Shown here: positions 1 through 5,823 of the stretch, piece after piece
Position numbering within the stretch: the stretch's first letter is position 1
Layout: the number at the start of each line of letters is the position of its first letter
Assembly (NCBI GenBank): GCA_035640155.1
Contig: DASQWR010000189.1
Location: 1 to 14,905, forward strand
DNA length: 14,905 bases
Origin: JALYQB01 sp035640155
Lineage (GTDB): Bacteria; Actinomycetota; Actinomycetes; Mycobacteriales; Pseudonocardiaceae
Direction: 5' to 3'
The notes under the pieces: generated by a model
What the model was told of the DNA's origin: nothing
Database searches by the model: none
The model's input: only the letters and a program-made list of their open reading frames with translations
Program-made: the position numbers and the translations under genes

Positions 1-567
1 AACTCCGGCCTGCTGCACCCCCATCCGCGCCTCGGCAAGCCCTCGCTGCAACCGCTGCACCTCGGCCGTGAGCCGCTCGGCCCGGGCGAGCGCCGCGTCC
101 CGCTCGGAACGCAGCCGCACCTCCGCGCTCCGGCGCCCCACCTCGGCGACCTGGTCGCCCGCCCCGGGCTCGCCGAGCAGCACTGCCGCCGCGGCTGCCG
201 CCACCGGGTCGGTCCCTTCGCTCGGCAGCTCCTCCGGACGGTGCTCCCGCATCCATCCGGCGACAGCCGCCCGGAAGGCGGGGAAGTCGCGCAGTCCCGC
301 CACCAGCACGGGCGTGCCCAGCCGGGCCCGCTTAGCCGGGGCGAACCGGGCGACCGGACGCACCGGGGGCGGCACGTCGGCCGCGGCGAGCCCGGGCAGC
401 GCGGCAGCGGCAAACGCGGCGAGGCGCTGGCGTACCAGGTCCGGCAACCCGTCCCAGTCCACGGTGCCGACGGAATGCCCCCGACCCTCCATTGTGGTCT
501 CGGCGGCGAGGTCTCGGGCCTGCTCCTCCAGCCCGTCCGGCCCCGACGACGGCTGGGTCGCGGACAC
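1..567 (-). CDS. NYN-domain (YacP-like) RNase/RNA-binding protein, N-terminal part only
   Basis: The frame is open from a GTG at 567 to the left edge, giving 189 residues of an incomplete protein. The N-terminal half (VDWDGLPDLVRQRLAAF about residue 36, then PVRPVARFAPAKRAR near residue 70) matches my memory of actinobacterial proteins of roughly 400-450 residues that end in a NYN/PIN-like nuclease domain. That domain would lie outside the window. From about residue 130 the chain becomes Ala/Glu/Arg-rich with heptad-like spacing (AEVRLRSERDAALARAERL), as expected for a coiled coil. An in-frame TAA ends just upstream of the start region at 577-579. A second start, ATG at 492, would remove 25 residues. 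I prefer GTG 567 because a TAACCT -10-like hexamer lies exactly 6 nt before it. The family assignment rests on the N-terminal region only; the nuclease role is inferred from relatives. Confidence 0.72.
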   Translation of the reverse strand, partial: MSATQPSSGPDGLEEQARDLAAETTMEGRGHSVGTVDWDGLPDLVRQRLAAFAAAALPGLAAADVPPPVRPVARFAPAKRARLGTPVLVAGLRDFPAFRAAVAGWMREHRPEELPSEGTDPVAAAAAAVLLGEPGAGDQVAEVGRRSAEVRLRSERDAALARAERLTAEVQRLQRGLAEARMGVQQAGV

Positions 568-573
568 CGCTCC

Positions 574-579
574 AGGTTA
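574..579 (-). promoter_or_regulatory. Candidate -10 element (TAACCT) for a leaderless NYN-gene transcript
   Basis: Read on the minus strand, TAACCT fits the actinobacterial -10 consensus TANNNT. It is followed by GGAGCG and then the GTG at 567, so transcription would begin at or next to the start codon. The GGAG is only 2 nt from the GTG, too close for a normal Shine-Dalgarno. No good -35 hexamer is visible. Confidence 0.4.
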
Positions 580-624
580 GCCCGCGCCGCCTCCGGTTCG
601 CCGCAGCCCAAGCGTGCACCGCGC

Positions 625-630
625 TACGAT
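625..630 (+). promoter_or_regulatory. Candidate -10 element (TACGAT) for the DUF2278 gene
   Basis: TACGAT fits TANNNT and lies in the 130-bp divergent spacer between the NYN gene and the DUF2278 gene. A start of transcription near 637 would give a leader of about 60 nt and would exclude the in-frame GTG/ATG-like codons before 637 as translation starts. No convincing -35 is seen. Confidence 0.3.
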
Positions 631-697
631 CCGACTCATCGGAGCTTGGTCGGGAGAGCCTTGCCTCCACAGTCAGCTCGTGGTCGACTCGTCGGCC

Positions 698-1360
698 ATG
701 GTCATGGAGCGCTACGGGGTACTCGTCGGGACGCTGCTGTCACATCACCGGGACCGGCCCGACCAGCAGGGCCGCTGGTTCCACGTCAATCTCGAGGTGC
801 GCTCGGACGGACAGTCCCATCGTTGCGCGGTCGACGTCGACAGCAAGCAGTCCGCGGTCGGCGTGGAGTGGAAGACCGTCTCGTTGTCCGGCGCAGACCT
901 CGGACCGGTAGAGGCCCTGCCCGATGGCTACCACGACCTTTCTATGACTCCCACTTCAGGAGCAGTCGACTTCGTCCGTAGCCGCTGGCTGCACCCATCA
1001 CCGGGCTGCGTGTTCACGTTCGTGCCTGATTCACTGACTCGTGGCCGACTTGGTTTCCTGAACACACGCATCCCGCCATGGACCCAAGGGTCCAACCTCG
1101 ACGCCGCATCGGCCTTCGAGCCCCTTATCACGGGCAATCCGAGGGTACTGATCTACGGTGAGCCGTTCGCCACTGGGTTCGGCATGCACAACATCCATCA
1201 AAATCAGGGCGACCCGGTGGACAGCCAATGGTCGGCCGAAAACGGCATCTGGCAGGACGGCCTCACCGTCGTTCGACGCGACAACGGCACGTTCACCGCG
1301 TTCATCTCGAAATTCACCAGCCAGTCTTACATCACTAACAACCAGGGCCATCCGGCCTGA
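698..1360 (+). CDS. DUF2278 (YukJ-family) protein of unknown function
   Basis: This 220-residue protein has the features of the DUF2278/YukJ family: an N-terminal YGVLVG stretch right after the start (residues 6-11), a central segment with conserved LDYIR-like VDFVRSRWL, and the C-terminal signature HNIHQNQG (164-171) followed by NGIWQDG (182-188) and a final beta-rich TAFISKFTSQS. The biochemical function of the family is not known to me. The frame is open back to 614, but ATG 698 or ATG 704 gives the family-typical N-terminus; neither has a good Shine-Dalgarno, so the start is uncertain. The gene stands alone between a divergent and a convergent neighbour. Its DNA is less GC-rich than its surroundings (hand count about 59% G+C in 1141-1320, against 80% in 1621-1680), which suggests later acquisition. 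Confidence 0.8.
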   Translation: MVMERYGVLVGTLLSHHRDRPDQQGRWFHVNLEVRSDGQSHRCAVDVDSKQSAVGVEWKTVSLSGADLGPVEALPDGYHDLSMTPTSGAVDFVRSRWLHPSPGCVFTFVPDSLTRGRLGFLNTRIPPWTQGSNLDAASAFEPLITGNPRVLIYGEPFATGFGMHNIHQNQGDPVDSQWSAENGIWQDGLTVVRRDNGTFTAFISKFTSQSYITNNQGHPA

Positions 1361-1440
1361 GCGGGCCGCCCGTCGCCCGAAGGCATCACCTTCCGGCCGA
1401 CACCCGGCCGGCAACCGGACGCAGTCGTGGTTGTGGCACT

Positions 1441-1456
1441 CTCCCAAAAGTGGGAG
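1441..1456 (-). terminator. Small hairpin between convergent DUF2278 and trpD
   Basis: CTCCCA-AAAG-TGGGAG is a perfect 6-bp stem with a 4-nt loop, starting 5 bp past the trpD stop codon. The position suits a terminator for trpD, or a shared one for both convergent genes, but there is no T-run on either side. A second small stem, GAAGG-CATCA-CCTTC, lies at 1379-1393 nearer the DUF2278 stop. Confidence 0.35.
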
Positions 1457-1461
1457 GACGA

Positions 1462-2520
1462 TCACGGGGACGCTGCGGCCCGCAGCTCCGTGGAGCGGCG
1501 CACCCATCGGGAGAGCAGCTCGTCCGCCGTGCCCGAGTCGACGGCGCGGGTCGCGCGCTCCGTGCCCGCCCACATGTCGGCGAGCAGGTCACCGGTGAGC
1601 CCGGTGTGCACGGCCAGGGCGGCGGCCGCGTTGAGCAGCACCGCGTCCCGCACCGGCCCCGGCTCCCCCGCGAGCACGTTGCGCACCACCGTGGCGTTGT
1701 GCGCCACGTCCCCGCCACGCAGGTCCGCTCCCCGGGCGGCGGGCACGCCCAGCTCAGCCGGGTCCACCGACTCCCGGCGCACCGCGCCCCCCTGCACTAC
1801 CCACACCGTGGTCGTGGTGGTGGTGGTGATCTCGTCGAGACCATCCTCGCCCCGCACCAGCAGCGCGCTGGCGCCACGGGCGGCGAGCACCTCGGCCATC
1901 ACCCCCGCCATCCGCTCGTCGGCACATCCGATCAGCGCCGCGAGCGGGCGCGCCGGGTTGGTCAACGGGCCGAGGAAGTTGAACGCGGTCGGCACCCCGA
2001 TCTCGCGCCGGGGGGCGGCGGCGTGGCGCATCGCGGGGTGGTACACCGGGGCGAAGCAGAAGCCGATGCCGAGCTCCTCGACACATGTCGCCACCTCGGC
2101 GGGGCCGAGGTCGATCGCCACCCCAAGGGCCTCGAGCACGTCCGCGGTGCCGCACTGCGACGACGCCGCCCGGTTCCCGTGCTTCACCACCGGGGCGCCG
2201 GCGGCAGCCGTCACCAGCGCGGCCATCGTCGAGATGTTGACGGTGTGCGCGCGGTCGCCGCCGGTCCCGACCACGTCCACCGCGCGGACCGCGACGGACA
2301 CCGGGCGAGCGTGGGCGAGCATCGCGGTGACCAGGCCCCCGAGCTCGGCAGCCGTCTCGCCCTTCGCCCGCAGTGCCACCACGAAGCCGGCCACCTGCGC
2401 CGGCGTGGCCGCACCGGACATCACCTGGTCCATCGCCCAGCCGGTGTCATCGGCGCCCAGATCGATGCCGGCGATCAGGCGGGTGAGCAGGGCGGGCCAG
2501 CTGCGGGTCCCGGCCGTCAC
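1462..2520 (-). CDS. trpD: Anthranilate phosphoribosyltransferase
   Basis: TrpD transfers the phosphoribosyl group of PRPP to anthranilate, the second committed step of tryptophan synthesis, in the cytoplasm. The 352-residue product is the usual length. The PRPP-binding motif GTGGD is at 85-89 and NIST at 95-98, KHGNR at 113-117 with the following AASS, the anthranilate-site NFLGPLTNP at 181-189, and the metal-binding DE at 229-230. A run of seven threonines follows at 232-238, which is within what the family shows at this place. The start is GTG 2520; GGAGGAGG at 2531-2538 lies 10 nt upstream inside the last codons of the receiver gene, so translation is probably coupled. No other trp gene is in view. 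A lone trpD beside ctaE-qcrCAB is a familiar actinobacterial arrangement. Confidence 0.97.
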   Translation of the reverse strand: MTAGTRSWPALLTRLIAGIDLGADDTGWAMDQVMSGAATPAQVAGFVVALRAKGETAAELGGLVTAMLAHARPVSVAVRAVDVVGTGGDRAHTVNISTMAALVTAAAGAPVVKHGNRAASSQCGTADVLEALGVAIDLGPAEVATCVEELGIGFCFAPVYHPAMRHAAAPRREIGVPTAFNFLGPLTNPARPLAALIGCADERMAGVMAEVLAARGASALLVRGEDGLDEITTTTTTTVWVVQGGAVRRESVDPAELGVPAARGADLRGGDVAHNATVVRNVLAGEPGPVRDAVLLNAAAALAVHTGLTGDLLADMWAGTERATRAVDSGTADELLSRWVRRSTELRAAASP

Positions 2521-2526
2521 GAGCGC

Positions 2527-2961
2527 TCAGCCTCCTCCGACCGACAGCCGGTGCGAACGCAGCACCTCGGCCACGGTCTCCGCGGCCGCGATGGGGTCCA
2601 ACGGGTGCACCAGAACCGCATCCGCCTGTGACCAGGTGGCGAGCCAGCGGTCGTCGCGCCGGCGCACCGCGACGATGATCGGCGGGCAGTCGGTGATCTC
2701 GTTCTTGAGCTGGCGGGACAGGCCCATCCCCCCGGTGGGCTGCGCCTCCCCGTCGAGGATCGCGAGGTCCACCGCGCCGGAGTCGACCTCCGCGAGCACC
2801 TCGCCGAGGGTGCCGGCCTCGACGTAGCGCAACCGCCCGACGTCGGGAGCGGGACGGTGACCGACGGCGATCACGATGGCCTCCCGCACCTCCGGCTGAT
2901 GGCTGAAGACCAGGACCGTGGTGCTTGCGGCGTCGGGGGCATTCCTCGAGGGAGCGTTCAT
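2527..2961 (-). CDS. Degenerate receiver-domain (pseudo-receiver) protein
   Basis: The 144 residues have the length and alternating pattern of a single CheY-like receiver: beta1 TVLVFSHQPEV (15-25), beta3 DLAILDGE with Asp70 at the phospho-acceptor position, beta4 PPIIVAV (93-99) and beta5 ADAVLVHPLDP (113-123). There is no DNA-binding output domain. The acidic pair that normally follows beta1 is Ser20-His21 here, the Ser/Thr after beta4 is missing, and the lysine normally found before the proline at the end of beta5 is His119. Magnesium-dependent phosphotransfer is therefore doubtful even though Asp70 remains. Six bases separate its stop from trpD, so the two form a transcription unit divergent from ctaE. 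ATG 2961 has a GGAGG about 14 nt upstream, rather distant. A role in respiration or tryptophan control is only suggested by position. Confidence 0.8.
   Translation of the reverse strand: MNAPSRNAPDAASTTVLVFSHQPEVREAIVIAVGHRPAPDVGRLRYVEAGTLGEVLAEVDSGAVDLAILDGEAQPTGGMGLSRQLKNEITDCPPIIVAVRRRDDRWLATWSQADAVLVHPLDPIAAAETVAEVLRSHRLSVGGG
2531..2538 (-). promoter_or_regulatory. Ribosome binding site of trpD, inside the receiver gene
   Basis: GGAGGAGG on the minus strand encodes the closing glycines of the receiver protein and ends 10 nt before the trpD GTG. The receiver stop codon lies between the two. This supports GTG 2520 as the trpD start and co-translation of the pair. Confidence 0.7.
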
Positions 2962-3035
2962 CGATGCGTCGGGATCCTCCGGGTCGGCGTCCCCCGCTCG
3001 CGGGGCGTGGCTCGGCCCACCGCACGGACCGGCAC

Positions 3036-3050
3036 GCGGATGCTATCCGC
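3036..3050 (-). promoter_or_regulatory. Inverted repeat holding a candidate -10 for the receiver-trpD unit
   Basis: GCGGAT-GCT-ATCCGC is a perfect 6-bp inverted repeat in the middle of the divergent spacer. On the minus strand it contains TAGCAT (3045 to 3040), which fits TANNNT and would give a leader of roughly 70 nt before ATG 2961. No -35 match was found, so this could be a promoter, an operator, or chance. Confidence 0.3.
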
Positions 3051-3136
3051 CGCGCAACGCCGCAGCCGCAGTGCGTCCCCAACACCGGCCGCACCGTGAC
3101 CTCCATCTCACTCCTGGTGGCGCGGTGACCCTGTCC

Positions 3137-3154
3137 GGTGCGGGCACCACCCGC
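3137..3154 (+). promoter_or_regulatory. Overlapping inverted repeats at the -35 position of ctaE
   Basis: Two perfect 5-bp inverted repeats share bases here: GGTGC-GG-GCACC (3137-3148) and GCGGG-CACCA-CCCGC (3140-3154). They lie immediately upstream of the CATAAT -10 candidate at 3159-3164, where a -35 hexamer would be expected and is not recognisable. The position suits an activator or repressor site. The protein that might bind is unknown. Confidence 0.35.
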
Positions 3155-3158
3155 GAGT

Positions 3159-3164
3159 CATAAT
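3159..3164 (+). promoter_or_regulatory. -10 element (CATAAT) for a leaderless ctaE transcript
   Basis: CATAAT differs from TATAAT at one position and stands out in GC-rich DNA. Six bases (GTTTGC) separate it from GTG 3171, so transcription would start at the first base of the start codon. No Shine-Dalgarno precedes the GTG, which agrees with a leaderless message. It would drive ctaE and probably the qcr genes. Confidence 0.6.
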
Positions 3165-3170
3165 GTTTGC

Positions 3171-3797
3171 GTGACCTCGTCCGGCTTGGCGGCGCCTTCC
3201 ATCAGCCAGCGCGTGCACTCGCTGAACCGGCCCAACATGGTCAGCGTCGGCACCATCGTGTGGCTGTCCAGCGAGCTGATGTTCTTCGCGGGGCTCTTCG
3301 CCATGTTCTTCACGGTGAAGGCCCAGAGCGAGGGCGAGTGGCCCCCGATCCTCGAGTCGACCGGCCATCCCATTGAGCTCAACGTGCCCTACGCGCTGGT
3401 CGTCACGATCATCCTGGTCTCGTCCTCGTTCACCTGCCAGTGGGGCGTGTTCAAGGCGGAGCAGGGCGACGTGTTCGGCCTGCGACTCTGGTACACGATC
3501 ACGTTGATCATGGGAACGATCTTCGTGCTGGGGCAGGCCAACGAGTACCGCACGCTCATCCACGAGGGCGTCACAATCCCGTCCGGAGCCTACGGCACGG
3601 TGTTCTACCTCACCACCGGCTTCCACGGACTGCACGTGCTCGGCGGCCTGATCGCGTTCGTCTACCTCATGGTGCGCACCAAGCTGAGCAAGTTCACCCC
3701 GGCGCAGGCGACCGCGGCCATCGTCGTGTCGTACTACTGGCACTTCGTGGACGTGGTGTGGATCGGCCTGTTCGCAACCATCTACTTCGTGCCCTGA
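3171..3797 (+). CDS. ctaE: Cytochrome c oxidase subunit III
   Basis: CtaE is the membrane subunit III of the aa3-type heme-copper oxidase, the terminal oxidase that receives electrons from the bcc complex. The 208-residue protein has five hydrophobic segments, the short actinobacterial form without the two extra N-terminal helices of mitochondrial subunit III. Family motifs include VHSLNRPNMVSVGTIVWLSS near the N-terminus, SELMFFAGLFAMFFT, GFHGLHVLGGL and the closing SYYWHFVDVVWIGLF. The frame is open upstream to a GTG at 3138, but GTG 3171 is preferred because homologues begin with a short polar stretch before ISQRVHSLNRP and because the CATAAT box lies 6 nt before it. Other oxidase subunits are not in this window. 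The qcrCAB genes follow in the same direction after 77 bp. Confidence 0.96.
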   Translation: MTSSGLAAPSISQRVHSLNRPNMVSVGTIVWLSSELMFFAGLFAMFFTVKAQSEGEWPPILESTGHPIELNVPYALVVTIILVSSSFTCQWGVFKAEQGDVFGLRLWYTITLIMGTIFVLGQANEYRTLIHEGVTIPSGAYGTVFYLTTGFHGLHVLGGLIAFVYLMVRTKLSKFTPAQATAAIVVSYYWHFVDVVWIGLFATIYFVP

Positions 3798-3874
3798 GGC
3801 CGACCGACGCAGCGACCGATCGACGCAGCCGCTCCCGACCGACACCGGACCCGACCGCAGGGGTAGCCCAGAAG

Positions 3875-4681
3875 ATGACCACCACGCGCAGTGCCCGATC
3901 GAGCCGGTGGACGCCACGTCGCCTCCACCGGCGGGTGGCGAGGATACTCGTCCTCGGCCTCGGCCTGCTCTCGGCCGGTGGGCTGTACACGGTGCTCGCC
4001 CCCGAGCCGCAGACCGCGCGGGCGCAGGGCGACCCGGCTCTGGTCCGGCAGGGCGAGCAGCTCTACAACAACGCGTGCATCAGCTGCCACGGCGTCAACT
4101 TGCAGGGCGTCGAGGACCGTGGTCCGAGCCTGATCGGTGTCGGTGAGGCCGCGGTCTACTTCCAGGTGTCCACCGGCCGGATGCCGGCAAGCCGGCAGGA
4201 GGCGCAGGCCGGGGAGAAGCCGGTCAAGTTCGAGCCCGAGGAGATCGACGCGCTGGGCGCGTACGTGCAGGCCAACGGTGGCGGGCCGACGGTTCCGGAG
4301 GGTGAGCTCGTCGGCGACGACACGGCCCGCGGCGGGGACCTGTTCCGGCTCAACTGCGCGTCGTGCCACCAGTTCACCGGCCAGGGCATCGCACTGTCGT
4401 CCGGGAAGTACGCGCCGGAGATCGCCGACGTGAACCCCGCGCAGATCCAGAGCGCGATGCTCCACGGGCCGCAGAACATGCCCAAGTTCTCCGACCGGCA
4501 GCTCACGCCGGAGGACAAGGCGGACATCACCGCCTACATCCAGTCGATCACGGAGGAGCCGAACAACCCGGGTGGCTGGTCCCTCGGCGGGTGGGGTCCG
4601 GTCTCCGAGGGTTTCATCGCCTGGATCGTCGGGATCGGACTGCTGGTCGGCGTGACGCTGTGGATCGGAGCCAAGGCATGA
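3875..4681 (+). CDS. qcrC: Diheme cytochrome c subunit of the bcc complex
   Basis: QcrC carries electrons from the Rieske protein to the aa3 oxidase and replaces both cytochrome c1 and a soluble cytochrome c in actinobacteria. The 268-residue protein has an N-terminal hydrophobic segment (about 21-42) that may act as a signal/anchor, two heme c sites CISCH (68-72) and CASCH (161-165), probable axial methionines Met103 (GRMPAS) and Met202 (NMPKF), and a C-terminal membrane anchor FIAWIVGIGLLVGVTLW. The hemes face the outer side of the membrane. ATG 3875 has only a weak upstream GAAG. The open frame extends much further upstream over ctaE, but that part is out of frame with ctaE and is not coding. 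The stop overlaps the qcrA start as ATGA, which indicates coupling. Confidence 0.96.
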   Translation: MTTTRSARSSRWTPRRLHRRVARILVLGLGLLSAGGLYTVLAPEPQTARAQGDPALVRQGEQLYNNACISCHGVNLQGVEDRGPSLIGVGEAAVYFQVSTGRMPASRQEAQAGEKPVKFEPEEIDALGAYVQANGGGPTVPEGELVGDDTARGGDLFRLNCASCHQFTGQGIALSSGKYAPEIADVNPAQIQSAMLHGPQNMPKFSDRQLTPEDKADITAYIQSITEEPNNPGGWSLGGWGPVSEGFIAWIVGIGLLVGVTLWIGAKA

Positions 4682-5823
4682 GCGCGCACGGCGAGGACAG
4701 CGCGAAGCAGCGCGGAACCGAGGAACCGGACGTGTCCGCCATGAGCCGGGACGAGCTCGTCCGGCTCGGTTCCGCGCTCGACGACGTGGAGATCGTCGAG
4801 CGGAAGGATCCGTTCCCGGTGCCTGGCACCCGCGCCGAGAAGCGCACCGAGCGCCAGGTGGCCGCCTGGTTTGCGATCGCCGGCCTCTGCGGTCTCGCCT
4901 TCCTCGGGTTCTTCCTGTTCTGGCCCTGGGAGTACGCCCCGCCCGGTGCCGCCGGCGAGCAGCACATCCTCTACCAGCTCTACACGCCGCTGGTGGGCTT
5001 CTTCTCCGGGATGTCGATCCTCGCCATCGGCATCGGCGCCATCTCCTATGCCAAGCATCTGCTGCCGCACGAGACCGCGGTGCAACAGCGGCACGACGGC
5101 CGCTCCAGCGAGGTGGACCGGCAGACGCTGACCGCGATCCTCTCCGACACCGGAGAACGCAGCCACATCGGCCGTCGGTCATTGATCAAGCGCACGGCTG
5201 GCTTCGGCGCCGGCGCATTCGGTCTGGGGCTGGGGGCATACACGCTCGGCGGACTGCTCCGCAACCCGTGGAAGGGCGGGGACGACGCCGAGCTGTGGAC
5301 CACCGGTTGGACCTCCCACGACAACGAGCGGGTGTACCTACGCCGCTCGACCGGCGAGCCGCACGACGTCGCGCTGGTGAAGGCCGAGGACCTCGCCGCC
5401 GGTACGATCGAGACGGTTTTCCCGTTCCGCGAGTCCGAGCGCGACGACGACGAAGCGCTGTCGGAGGCGCTGCGCGAGTCCGACAACCCGGTGATGTTGA
5501 TCCGACTGCGCCCCGAGCAGGCGGCTCGGGTGGTCAAACGCAAGGGTCAGGAAGACTTCAACTACGGCGACTACTACGCCTTCACGAAGATCTGCAGCCA
5601 CCTGGGCTGCCCGGCCTCGCTGTACGAATCGCAGACGGCGCGCATCCTGTGTCCCTGCCACCAGTCCCAGTTCGACGCACTGCAGTACGCCAAGCCGATC
5701 TTCGGTCCGGCGACCCGTTCCCTGGCGCAACTGCCCCTCGCCGTGGACGATGAGGGGTACTTCTACGCGCGGCACGGATTCATCGAGGCAGTGGGACCCG
5801 GATTCTGGGAGCGGAAGTCATGA
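4678..5823 (+). CDS. qcrA: Rieske iron-sulfur subunit of the bcc complex
   Basis: QcrA takes electrons from menaquinol at the Qo site and passes them to QcrC. The 381-residue protein is the long actinobacterial form: a polar N-terminus, two membrane segments (about 62-84 and 102-126), a third at about 173-196, then the Rieske fold. The 2Fe-2S ligands are Cys306 and His308 (CSHLGC, 306-311) and Cys325 and His328 (CPCH, 325-328), with Cys311 and Cys327 placed to form the stabilising disulfide. The third membrane segment follows Arg166-Arg167 in GRRSLIKR, which resembles a twin-arginine signal. ATG 4678 overlaps the qcrC stop by ATGA and has GGAG 7 nt upstream (4667-4670). The stop overlaps qcrB the same way. 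Confidence 0.97.
   Translation: MSAHGEDSAKQRGTEEPDVSAMSRDELVRLGSALDDVEIVERKDPFPVPGTRAEKRTERQVAAWFAIAGLCGLAFLGFFLFWPWEYAPPGAAGEQHILYQLYTPLVGFFSGMSILAIGIGAISYAKHLLPHETAVQQRHDGRSSEVDRQTLTAILSDTGERSHIGRRSLIKRTAGFGAGAFGLGLGAYTLGGLLRNPWKGGDDAELWTTGWTSHDNERVYLRRSTGEPHDVALVKAEDLAAGTIETVFPFRESERDDDEALSEALRESDNPVMLIRLRPEQAARVVKRKGQEDFNYGDYYAFTKICSHLGCPASLYESQTARILCPCHQSQFDALQYAKPIFGPATRSLAQLPLAVDDEGYFYARHGFIEAVGPGFWERKS

Noticed and set aside
241..981. Plus-strand open frame spanning the NYN/DUF2278 spacer
   Set aside because: It crosses a divergent promoter region, overlaps two recognisable genes in other frames and has shadow-type composition.
1379..1393. GAAGG-CATCA-CCTTC hairpin as the DUF2278 terminator
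   Set aside because: The stem is only 5 bp with no T-run; kept as a remark under the neighbouring hairpin.
1812..1830. Trinucleotide (GGT/ACC) run in trpD as a possible contingency repeat
   Set aside because: It encodes a threonine run at a place where TrpD proteins usually have several threonines; the codons are mixed ACC/ACG and in frame, so slippage control is not indicated.
1427..2827. Long plus-strand open frames opposite trpD and the receiver gene
   Set aside because: They are low-complexity Ala/Ser/Arg/Thr or Arg/Gly/His translations that arise from GC-rich third positions; trpD on the other strand is unambiguous.
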